Assembly (NCBI GenBank): GCA_900763885.1
Contig: CAAFLY010000316.1
Span: 1 to 17,215, forward strand
Reading direction: 5' to 3'
DNA: 17,215 bases
Source of the DNA: Clostridia bacterium
Lineage (GTDB): Bacteria > Bacillota > Clostridia > Oscillospirales > CAG-272
Shown: positions 6,984 through 14,462 of the stretch, piece after piece
Layout: each line of letters starts with the position of its first letter
Position numbering within the stretch: the stretch's first letter is position 1
Position numbers and translations under genes: made by a program
The notes under the pieces: model-generated
What the model was told of the DNA's origin: nothing
Databases searched by the model: none
What the model saw: only the letters and a program-made list of their open reading frames with translations

Positions 6984-8618
6984 TCAAAAGCGGTCGTTCT
7001 CCCCGTTTCTGTCGTTCTCCTCATGCTTCTCCAACGAGGCGCGGAGGAAGCCGCAGAAGAGGGGGTGCGCTTTGTTCGGACGGGACTTGAATTCCGGGTG
7101 ATATTGGACGCCCACGTAGAACGGACGATCCGACAGCTCCACGGTTTCGACCAGTCTGCCATCCGGAGAGAGACCGGAGAGCGTCAGGCCCGCGTTTTCC
7201 AGAGCTGCACGATAATCGTTGTTGAATTCGTAGCGGTGGCGGTGCCGTTCGGAAATCTCGTGCGTGCCGTAGCATTTTTCCATCGTCGTCCCTTCTTTGA
7301 TGACGCACGGATAGGCACCGAGCCGCAGTGTGCCGCCTTTGTCGATGTCGTCGCTCTGTCCCGGCATGAAGTCGATCACCTTGTGTGCGCAAAGCTCGTC
7401 AAATTCACCGGAATGCGCGTCTGTGATCCCTGCCATGTGCCGCGCGTATTCGATCACTGCGATCTGCATTCCGAGACAAATGCCGAAATACGGGACATGG
7501 TGTACCCGTGCGTATTCCGCCGCCAGGATCATTCCGTCGATCCCGCGGCCGCCAAAGCCGCCTGGGACAATGATCCCGTCCAGACCGCCTAAAGCCTTAT
7601 CGATGTTGTCCTTCGTCAGCGTTTCCGAGTCGATCCAGTGGATGGATACGTTTGCGTGTATCGTGTATCCGGCGTGGCGCAGTGCTTCCGCAACCGATAA
7701 ATACGCGTCGTGCAGCTGGACGTACTTGCCGACCAGACCGATCTCCACCGTTTTGTGGCTGCTCTTGATCCGCGCGACCATCTCCGTCCATTCGGTCAGA
7801 TCCGGCTCCGGGGCGTCGATCCGCAATTCCCGGCAGACCACGGCGGACAGGTGCGATTCCTCCAGCATCAGCGGCGCTTCATACAGATAGGGCAGGGTGC
7901 GGTTCTCGATCACGCAATCCGGCTTTACGTTGCAGAAAAGCGAGATCTTTTTGAAAATCGCGTCCTCAAGCGGTTCGTCACAGCGGAGTACGATGATGTT
8001 CGGATTGATCCCCATGCCCTGCAGTTCCTTCACGGAATGCTGCGTCGGCTTCGATTTGTGCTCGTCGGAACCACGCAAAAACGGTACCAGGGTGACATGG
8101 ATAAAGAGGCTGTTCTCCCGTCCGACTTCCAGCGAAATCTGACGGACCGCCTCTATAAACGGCTGCGATTCGATGTCACCTATGGTACCGCCGATCTCGG
8201 TAATGACAACGTCCGCGTCGGTCTCCTTGCCGACATGGTACACGAAGTCCTTGATCTCGTTGGTGATATGCGGAATGACCTGGACTGTGGAGCCCAGATA
8301 TTCTCCCCGGCGTTCCTTGTTCAATACGTTCCAATATACCTTGCCGGTGGTGAGATTGGAGTATTTGTTCAGATCCTCATCGATGAACCGCTCATAGTGA
8401 CCGAGGTCCAGGTCGGTCTCCGCGCCGTCCTCCGTTACATATACCTCGCCGTGCTGATATGGACTCATCGTGCCGGGATCTACGTTGATATAGGGATCGA
8501 GCTTCTGCGCGGCGACCTTCAGGCCCTTCGCTTTGAGCAGTCTGCCGAGAGAAGCTGCCGTAATGCCTTTGCCAAGACCGGATACCACACCGCCGGTCAC
8601 AAAAATATATTTCGTCAT
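6984..8618 (-). CDS. pyrG: CTP synthase
   Basis: Aminates UTP to CTP with ATP and glutamine. The 544-residue protein has the normal two domains. The N-terminal synthetase begins MTKYIFVTGGVVSGLGKG, with the P-loop visible. The C-terminal class I amidotransferase has its nucleophile in FGICLGMQ and the His/Glu pair in VQYHPEF. The last residues carry a short duplicated motif (ENDRNGENDRF), reflecting a DNA repeat of GAGAACGA every 17-18 bases. The ribosome binding site is weak (AGAGG). It lies about 95 bases after the ANTAR gene, beyond a probable terminator, and no clear promoter was found. It is the first gene of the nucleotide block. Confidence 0.98.
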   Translation of the reverse strand: MTKYIFVTGGVVSGLGKGITAASLGRLLKAKGLKVAAQKLDPYINVDPGTMSPYQHGEVYVTEDGAETDLDLGHYERFIDEDLNKYSNLTTGKVYWNVLNKERRGEYLGSTVQVIPHITNEIKDFVYHVGKETDADVVITEIGGTIGDIESQPFIEAVRQISLEVGRENSLFIHVTLVPFLRGSDEHKSKPTQHSVKELQGMGINPNIIVLRCDEPLEDAIFKKISLFCNVKPDCVIENRTLPYLYEAPLMLEESHLSAVVCRELRIDAPEPDLTEWTEMVARIKSSHKTVEIGLVGKYVQLHDAYLSVAEALRHAGYTIHANVSIHWIDSETLTKDNIDKALGGLDGIIVPGGFGGRGIDGMILAAEYARVHHVPYFGICLGMQIAVIEYARHMAGITDAHSGEFDELCAHKVIDFMPGQSDDIDKGGTLRLGAYPCVIKEGTTMEKCYGTHEISERHRHRYEFNNDYRAALENAGLTLSGLSPDGRLVETVELSDRPFYVGVQYHPEFKSRPNKAHPLFCGFLRASLEKHEENDRNGENDRF

Positions 8619-8668
8619 GGGTTTGTACCTCTGTCTATCTAAACTCTTCTGTATTGCCTTATGTACGG

Positions 8669-8709
8669 AAAAATACCCGCGCGATTCTCCATGGGCCGCG
8701 AACGCGCGG
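8669..8709 (-). terminator. Probable intrinsic terminator between the ANTAR gene and pyrG
   Basis: On the minus strand CCGCGCG (8709-8703) pairs with CGCGCGG (8683-8677) over 7 bp, and TTC/GAA adds three more pairs past a one-base bulge. GTATTTTT follows immediately, a short T-run. It starts 4 bases past the stop codon of the regulator gene. It probably ends or attenuates the nitrogen operon, with some read-through to pyrG possible because no promoter is evident after it. Confidence 0.7.
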
Positions 8710-8712
8710 ATG

Positions 8713-9297
8713 TTATGAATAGGTCGAAACGATGTTTTCCGCTACGGCGCGCCGCGTGATGCAGCGATCCATCGCCTGCTTTTCGATAAACCGGTGCGCT
8801 TCCTTTTCCGTCATCTTGAGTTGGTCGATGAGAATCCATTTCGCGCGGTTCACAAGACGGATCTCCTCCATTTTTTCCTCCATCGTCGCAGCCTTCTCCT
8901 CCATTCGTCGCAGTCTGTCCCGCGTCGCGCAGCATAAGGTCAGCGACTGGGTGAGGATCGCGCTGTTCGTCGGCTTGGAGAGCACGAGGATCCCATATGG
9001 CGCCACCCGAGCGGATATGTCCGGATAAGACTCTGCCCGTACAAGCAGCAAAACGCCCGTTCCTGAGCTGTTGCAGACATCGAGCGCGAGATGCGTACCG
9101 AAGTCATCCGGGAGAGGCGTATTGATGAGGAGAAGATCGAATGGATTTTCGAGCAGACACCTGCGTGCGCTTGCCACATCTCCCGCCACAACCACCGGAT
9201 CGTACCGGTCGCAGGGCAGCATGGCACGGAGAGAGGCGGTCAGTTTGTCCGAAGCGGAGACGAGCAATACGCTGTAGCAGTGTTCGGTCAGAGCCAT
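8713..9297 (-). CDS. ANTAR-domain antitermination regulator with a degenerate receiver domain
   Basis: Predicted RNA-binding antiterminator of the AmiR/NasR type. The 194-residue protein has a response-regulator-like fold at about 8-118, then a charged coiled-coil segment at about 126-148, then an ANTAR domain at about 139-191 with the typical pattern NRAKWILIDQLKMTEKEAHRFIEKQAM. The receiver lacks key residues: the acidic pair after strand 1 is Ser14-Ala15, and the phosphoacceptor position in LLLINTPLPDD is Asn59. Lys108-Pro109 is kept. Phosphorylation is therefore unlikely, and control may be by ligand or partner protein (inference). GGGAGG precedes the start, 27 bases after glnA. ANTAR genes next to glnA are common in Clostridia. 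Its likely RNA target is in the operon leader at 15667-15684. Confidence 0.92.
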   Translation of the reverse strand: MALTEHCYSVLLVSASDKLTASLRAMLPCDRYDPVVVAGDVASARRCLLENPFDLLLINTPLPDDFGTHLALDVCNSSGTGVLLLVRAESYPDISARVAPYGILVLSKPTNSAILTQSLTLCCATRDRLRRMEEKAATMEEKMEEIRLVNRAKWILIDQLKMTEKEAHRFIEKQAMDRCITRRAVAENIVSTYS

Positions 9298-9324
9298 GAA
9301 CCTCCCTCTCTTTCGCGGTTGTCT

Positions 9325-10533
9325 TTATGGATGGGTGTATTCCGTCAGAATTGTGTCCGGCAGAATCGCACGCAAAAACGGGCTGTCCGCCGCTGCTTTT
9401 TTCGCTTCTGTTCTGTTTTTTGGTAACGTTTGATAGACTCCGGTGATCTCCGGCGGCGCGGTGTAGAGATTGCGGTCACACGCGTCCGGCAGCGGCAGTT
9501 CGGAGACGATTCCGTCCAGTCCCGCATGGATGAGCAGACTATATGCCAGATACGGATTGCATAGTGGATCGGGAGAGCGCAGCTCCGCACGTCGATATTC
9601 ACCGACTGCCGCCGGGATACGGATGAGCTGCGAACGATTTTCCGCCGACCAAGAGATATATCGCGGCGCCTTGTCCGCACCGAACCGACTGTAGGAATCC
9701 TCCGCCGGATTGAGGAACGCCGTCAGCTCGCGGATGTGGGAGAGGATCCCGGCGATCGCGTGTGCCATACTGTCGCCGGACGCGTCCTTTACCGCAAAAT
9801 TGATGTGCATACCGTTGCCCGGATGACCGACAAGCGGCTTTGGGGTGAAATCGGCATACAGTCCGTTGCGCGCGGCGATGGTGTTCACGACCGAGCGGAA
9901 GGTCACCGCGTTGTCTGCCGCCGACAGCGGATCGGAGTAGCGGAAGTCGATTTCGTTCTGTCCGGGCCCTTCCTCGTGGTGGGAGCTTTCGGGATAGATC
10001 CCCATCTGCTCCAGCGTCAGACAGATCTCACGCCGCACATTTTCGCCCTTGTCCTCGGGAGCGATGTCCATGTACCCGGCACGGTCGTAGGGGATTTTGG
10101 TTGGATCGCCGTTTTCGTCCCGCTTGAAGAGGTAAAACTCCATCTCGGAGCCGAACGTGAAGACAATCCCAGCCTGTGCCGCCTTTTCTATTGCGCGCAT
10201 GAGAAACGCTCTGGTGTCCGATACAAACGGCGTGCCGTCCGGGTAGGTGACGTTGCAGAACATCCGAACCACCTTGCCATGCTCCGGACGCCACGGCAAG
10301 AGAGACAGCGTGGACGGATCCGGGTGCAAGAGCAGATCGGAGTGAACCTCACCGCCAAATCCGGGAATGGCGGAAGCGTCGATGGCGATGCCGTAGGAGA
10401 AGGCGCGGGAGAGCTCGCCGGGCATGATCGAAATGTTCTTCTGATTGCCGTAGATGTCGCAGAACGCCATGCGGATGAACTTGACGTCCTCTTCCTCGAC
10501 ATACTGCATGACCTCATCCTTTGCGTATTTCAT
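9325..10533 (-). CDS. glnA: Glutamine synthetase, type I, short form
   Basis: Makes glutamine from glutamate, ammonium and ATP, feeding glutamate synthase in the same operon. The 402-residue protein shows the GSI motifs in order: GSEMEFYLF near 128 (metal-binding Glu), EEGPGQNEIDF near 190, HPGNGMHINF near 240, ENRSQLIRIP near 300, and ELRSPDPLCNPYLAY near 318. GSI enzymes usually have about 440-470 residues. This one ends soon after TLPKNRTEAKKAA and lacks most of the C-terminal helical region that locks the two hexamer rings together. The stop is genuine, since the next gene starts 27 bases on. It could be a real short variant or a GS-like ligase. GGGAGAGG precedes the start, 17 bases after the GXGXG gene. 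Confidence 0.92.
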   Translation of the reverse strand: MKYAKDEVMQYVEEEDVKFIRMAFCDIYGNQKNISIMPGELSRAFSYGIAIDASAIPGFGGEVHSDLLLHPDPSTLSLLPWRPEHGKVVRMFCNVTYPDGTPFVSDTRAFLMRAIEKAAQAGIVFTFGSEMEFYLFKRDENGDPTKIPYDRAGYMDIAPEDKGENVRREICLTLEQMGIYPESSHHEEGPGQNEIDFRYSDPLSAADNAVTFRSVVNTIAARNGLYADFTPKPLVGHPGNGMHINFAVKDASGDSMAHAIAGILSHIRELTAFLNPAEDSYSRFGADKAPRYISWSAENRSQLIRIPAAVGEYRRAELRSPDPLCNPYLAYSLLIHAGLDGIVSELPLPDACDRNLYTAPPEITGVYQTLPKNRTEAKKAAADSPFLRAILPDTILTEYTHP

Positions 10534-10550
10534 CAGAGCCTCTCCCTTCC

Positions 10551-11270
10551 TTAATTTGCGACGTACATCTGCCGATACGGATTTTTGGAGTCCGGCGTTA
10601 CAACCGTGTATGTGTCGGCAAGCAGTGTGTCCGCGTCTGTGTCAAAATAGGCAGCGTAGGCGCGGATATACGGCGCGAATTCCGCCTTGTCCGATTCCGT
10701 CGCCGTGCGCAGATTGACCTGTGGCGGGAACACGATCCCGTCCGCCTTACCGCGCAGGATCATTTTGCCGCCGTGCATCCCGGTTGCCGGAAAATTTCCC
10801 ACAATGGGACGGGAATCCGTGTGCAGACCGAGTACGACGATGACGCCGCCCGCCTGATATTCCCCGAGAAAGCTCCCGGCACGACCGCCGATAACGATCA
10901 CAGGCTTCTTTTCCTTGTATTCCTTCATGTGGATCCCGGCGCGATACCCGGCGTTGCCTTTTATATAAATCGCACCGCCGCGCATGGCATATCCCGCCGC
11001 GTCACCGATACTGCCGCATACCACGATCGTACCGTCGTTCATGGTGTCGCCGACCGCGTCCTGTGCATTGCCGTGTACGGTGATCTCACAGCCGCCGAGA
11101 TACGCACCAAGCGCGTTTCCGGGAATCCCGTCGATCTCGATTTTCTTACCGCTCATCCCCGCCGCAATGAACCGCTGTCCGAGGCATCCGGTGATATGGC
11201 AGGTGTCTCCCGCGGCGCGGATTGCCTCATTGAGAGAACGGAAATCGAGCTTTTCTGCATCAACATACAT
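10551..11270 (-). CDS. Glutamate synthase GXGXG-domain subunit (GltB3-like)
   Basis: A stand-alone version of the C-terminal right-handed beta-helix domain of the large glutamate synthase subunit, which structurally links the amidotransferase and synthase domains. The 239-residue protein contains successive G-rich turns (GNALGAYLGG, GNAQDAVGDTM, GSIGDAAGYAMRGG, GNAGYRAG, GGRAGSFLGEYQAGG) typical of the repeat. Split subunits of this kind are known in archaea, Thermotoga and Clostridia. The start overlaps the stop of the FAD oxidoreductase gene by one base (TAATG) and is preceded by AGGAGG, which suggests translational coupling. It has no catalytic residues of its own. Confidence 0.94.
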   Translation of the reverse strand: MYVDAEKLDFRSLNEAIRAAGDTCHITGCLGQRFIAAGMSGKKIEIDGIPGNALGAYLGGCEITVHGNAQDAVGDTMNDGTIVVCGSIGDAAGYAMRGGAIYIKGNAGYRAGIHMKEYKEKKPVIVIGGRAGSFLGEYQAGGVIVVLGLHTDSRPIVGNFPATGMHGGKMILRGKADGIVFPPQVNLRTATESDKAEFAPYIRAYAAYFDTDADTLLADTYTVVTPDSKNPYRQMYVAN

Positions 11271-12526
11271 TATACCATACCTCCTAAGATTTTTCTACGG
11301 TATTTTGCACCAAAAGAGAACAAATTCGGCGAAATTTTCAGTTGCTCGAAATCCACCTCACACAGCGGCGTGCCGGAACGGATCAAATTTGTGTAGATTC
11401 CGGCGCGATCCAGTACGTCGTCGCCCACCAGCATGAATCCGACCAGCCGTCCGTCGCACACAAAGAGCTTTTTGATCGCGCGCTCCGTCTTTTCCGCATA
11501 TACCGCGCAGCCGTCCTCTGTGGGATCGACCTTGCTTCCGGCACTCATTGAATGGACGCCGAAGAACCCGATGGCGTTCATGGGGATCGCATTGGCAAAG
11601 GACTGTACGCCGCCCGCCATATTGACGCCCGCGCAGTAGCCTTCCATGTACGCGTTCGGCAGAATCGCCATGACCTTGGTCTTTCTGTCGGAGAAATCGA
11701 CCGTTTCCGAGCAGTCCCCGGCGGCATATACAGCGGACAGGGAGGTGCGCATGTGAGTATCCACCGTGATCCCGCGTCCGACCGTACCGCCCGCGTTCCG
11801 AACGAGAGCCGTATTCGCGCGCACACCGACCGCCAGCACCACGACATCAAAGGGAACGACTGTCCCGCTTTTCATCACCGCCGTGTTTTTCTCAAATCGC
11901 GCCACGGAATCGCCGAGCAGGAACGAGATCCCATGTTCGGACAACACCGATTCCATCACGGACGCGGCCTCGGCGTCAAAGATGCTCGACAGTACCCGAT
12001 CGGCAAGGTCACACACCGTGATCGAACCGACTCTGCCGCATAGTCCCTCTGCGCATTTTAATCCGATCAGTCCGGCGCCAACAATGAGCACCCGACTCTC
12101 CGGCGTGCAGTAGGATTCCAGTGTCAGCGCGTCGTCCAAGGTGAGAAACGGCACCTTTTTCTCTACTGTATCGAGTCCGTCCATCGGGGGGACAAACGGC
12201 GAAGAACCTGTCGCGATGCAGATACTGTCGTAGGGGATCGCCGTGCCGTCGTCGAGGGTGACCGTCTGTATTGCCGGATCCAGCTTTGTCGCCGTTCTGC
12301 CGTAATAGACCACGCAGCCGTTCTTATCGTAGAAATCCGCACTGCGATAGCCGATATTCTCCAGCTTGGTTTTACCCTCCAGATAATACGAGATCAACGG
12401 ACGGCAGTATACGGGATGGTTTTCCGCCGAGATCACGGTGATGACACCCTCGCGATCCACGGAGCGGATCCCCTCGATGGTCCCGGCCGCCGCTGTACCA
12501 TTGCCGACGATTGCATATCGTTTCAT
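11270..12526 (-). CDS. FAD-dependent pyridine-nucleotide oxidoreductase, probable electron-entry subunit of glutamate synthase
   Basis: A 418-residue two-dinucleotide-domain flavoprotein of the NirB/rubredoxin-reductase-like group. The FAD motif is at the N-terminus (YAIVGNGTAAAGTIEG), followed by the ICIATGSSP signature, the NAD(P)H-binding motif VLIVGAGLIGLKCAEGL near 150, and the second FAD motif VYAAGDCSE near 270. It is not a GltD homolog. Embedded between the ferredoxin and GXGXG subunits, it probably takes electrons from NAD(P)H and passes them through the ferredoxin to the synthase. That role is inferred from context. The start overlaps the ferredoxin gene by four bases (ATGA) with GGAGG upstream. 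Confidence 0.88.
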   Translation of the reverse strand: MKRYAIVGNGTAAAGTIEGIRSVDREGVITVISAENHPVYCRPLISYYLEGKTKLENIGYRSADFYDKNGCVVYYGRTATKLDPAIQTVTLDDGTAIPYDSICIATGSSPFVPPMDGLDTVEKKVPFLTLDDALTLESYCTPESRVLIVGAGLIGLKCAEGLCGRVGSITVCDLADRVLSSIFDAEAASVMESVLSEHGISFLLGDSVARFEKNTAVMKSGTVVPFDVVVLAVGVRANTALVRNAGGTVGRGITVDTHMRTSLSAVYAAGDCSETVDFSDRKTKVMAILPNAYMEGYCAGVNMAGGVQSFANAIPMNAIGFFGVHSMSAGSKVDPTEDGCAVYAEKTERAIKKLFVCDGRLVGFMLVGDDVLDRAGIYTNLIRSGTPLCEVDFEQLKISPNLFSFGAKYRRKILGGMV

Positions 12527-12960
12527 TCCGTTTTCGCCTCCTCATATACGATTGCCCGGTTTGGACAGCCAGCCACACAAGCCGGAGAACCGGAGGTGTT
12601 TTTGAGACACAGCTCGCATTTTTCGACCACGCCATGTTCTCCGCGCACGATCGCGCCGTAGGGACAGACGAGCATGCAGGTCAGACAGCCGACGCATTTG
12701 TCGTGATCAATCGTGACCGCGCCGTCCCGGAAGGCAAGCGCGCCGGAGATGCAGCTTTTGACACAGAGCGGATCGTCACAGTGGCGGCAGGATACGGCAT
12801 ATGTGATTTTGTCGTTTCCCTCCACCCGGATCCGCGGATAGATCGGCTTGTCCTTGAGCGCTTTGACCATATCGGACAGTCCCGAGTTGGCGTAGGCGCA
12901 GTTGTATTCGCAGAGATGGCAGCCGAGACACCATTCTTCTTTCACATAAATCCGTTTCAT
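12523..12960 (-). CDS. Multi-cluster 4Fe-4S ferredoxin subunit
   Basis: A 145-residue protein with sixteen cysteines in four groups: CLGCHLCEYNC at 11-21, then CRHCDDPLCVKSC, CVGCLTCMLVC and CELCLKNTSGSPACVAGC. This matches the four-cluster electron-transfer subunits of the HycB/DmsB kind and predicts up to four [4Fe-4S] clusters. It has no signal peptide or membrane segment, so it should be cytoplasmic. It sits between the FMN synthase subunit and the flavoprotein and overlaps each by four bases (ATGA). It most likely wires NAD(P)H-derived electrons from the flavoprotein to the glutamate synthase. Confidence 0.92.
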   Translation of the reverse strand: MKRIYVKEEWCLGCHLCEYNCAYANSGLSDMVKALKDKPIYPRIRVEGNDKITYAVSCRHCDDPLCVKSCISGALAFRDGAVTIDHDKCVGCLTCMLVCPYGAIVRGEHGVVEKCELCLKNTSGSPACVAGCPNRAIVYEEAKTE

Positions 12961-14462
12961 TCTCCCGCGTGCGAGATGCCGAGGATCTCGAGCTCCTTTT
13001 CTGTCAAATTGACGCCGCGCAGCATCAGACGGTTGCCCCGCAGTGCCTCGATGGAGTTGATGCCCATACCGCCGAGCATTTCCTTGATTTCATGCTGCCA
13101 GGCGGTCAGAAGATGGACGAGCCGTTCGCTGCCCATGTCGGGATTGAGCCGTTTGACCAGCTCCGGACGCTGTGTCGCGATGCCCCAGTTGCATTTGCCG
13201 GTTTGGCACGTGCGGCAGAGATGGCAGCCGAGCGCGAGAAGTGCCGCTGTGGCGATGTAGCAGGCATCCGCGCCGAGAGCCACAGCCTTGACCACATCCG
13301 CCGCCGAACGGATACTGCCGCCGACCACAAGCGAAACATTGTTGCGGATCCCCTCATCGCGCAGCCGTTTGTCCACAGCAGCCAATGCAAGTTCAATCGG
13401 AATGCCCACGTTGTCGCGGATTCTGGTCGGCGCCGCTCCCGTACCGCCGCGGAATCCGTCGATGGCGATGATATCCGCCCCACTGCGGGCGATACCGGAA
13501 GCGATCGCCGCGATGTTGTGTACAGCCGCCACCTTGACGATCACGGGTTTTTTGTATTCCGTCGCTTCTTTCAGAGAATAGACGAGCTGGCGCAAGTCCT
13601 CGATGGAGTAGATGTCGTGGTGCGGTGCCGGAGAGATCGCGTCGGAGCCTTCCGGGATCATTCTGGTCCTGGACACATCGCCGACGATCTTCACACCGGG
13701 CAGGTGACCGCCGATCCCCGGCTTTGCGCCCTGCCCCATCTTGATTTCAATCGCTGCGCCGGCATTCAGGTAATCCTCATGAACGCCGAAGCGACCGGAC
13801 GCGACCTGTACGATGGTGTTTTTTCCCCATTTGTAGAAATCCTCGTGCAGGCCGCCTTCTCCGGTATTGTAGCAGATCCCCAGCTCTGTGGCGGCGCGTG
13901 CGAGGCTCTCATGCGCGTTGTAGCTGATCGAACCGTAACTCATCGCGGAGAACATCACGGGCATGGACAATTCCACCTGCGGCGGCAATGCGGTGTCGAG
14001 CGTACCGTCGGGCTTGCGCGATACCGTTGAGGGCTTTTTCCCGAGAAATACCTTTGTCTCCATCGGCTCCCGCAGCGGGTCAATGGAAGGATTGGTTACC
14101 TGCGACGCGTTCAGAAGGATCCTGTCCCAATAGACCGGCAGCGGATTCGGGTTGCCCATGGAGGAGAGAAGGACCGCGCCGCTGTTCGCCTGCTTGTAGA
14201 TCTCCTTGATTGTGTCGCTTTTCCAGTTCGCGTTTTCCCGGAAACTGTTTTCGTTTTTCACAATGTGCAGCGCATGGGTCGGACAGAGCGAAACGCACCG
14301 CTGACAGTCCACGCATTTCGATTCATCGGAGCGCATCACCCCGATGTCCGGGTCAAAGGAATGCACCTCGTTCGCGCACTGTCGTTCACATACGCGACAG
14401 GCGATGCACCGGTTCGGATTCCGGATCACTTCAAATTCAGGGGAAATATACAGTCCCGCCAT
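12957..14462 (-). CDS. gltB: Glutamate synthase FMN/Fe-S subunit (GltB2-like)
   Basis: Catalytic synthase subunit: reductive transfer of ammonia to 2-oxoglutarate to form glutamate. The 501-residue protein begins with a two-cluster ferredoxin domain (Cys19-22-25-29 and Cys50-53-56-60), an N-terminal fusion characteristic of the archaeal-type enzyme. The TIM-barrel FMN domain follows, with PVMFSAMSYGSIS, GEGGLHEDF, IKMGQGAKPGIGGHLPG, IDGFRGGTGAAP and VGGSIRSAADVVKA all recognisable. CHLCRTCQTGKC near 417 is the cluster motif of the synthase domain. The amidotransferase and GXGXG domains are on separate genes. The start overlaps the preceding gene by one base (TAATG) and is preceded by AAGGAG. 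Confidence 0.96.
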   Translation of the reverse strand: MAGLYISPEFEVIRNPNRCIACRVCERQCANEVHSFDPDIGVMRSDESKCVDCQRCVSLCPTHALHIVKNENSFRENANWKSDTIKEIYKQANSGAVLLSSMGNPNPLPVYWDRILLNASQVTNPSIDPLREPMETKVFLGKKPSTVSRKPDGTLDTALPPQVELSMPVMFSAMSYGSISYNAHESLARAATELGICYNTGEGGLHEDFYKWGKNTIVQVASGRFGVHEDYLNAGAAIEIKMGQGAKPGIGGHLPGVKIVGDVSRTRMIPEGSDAISPAPHHDIYSIEDLRQLVYSLKEATEYKKPVIVKVAAVHNIAAIASGIARSGADIIAIDGFRGGTGAAPTRIRDNVGIPIELALAAVDKRLRDEGIRNNVSLVVGGSIRSAADVVKAVALGADACYIATAALLALGCHLCRTCQTGKCNWGIATQRPELVKRLNPDMGSERLVHLLTAWQHEIKEMLGGMGINSIEALRGNRLMLRGVNLTEKELEILGISHAGE

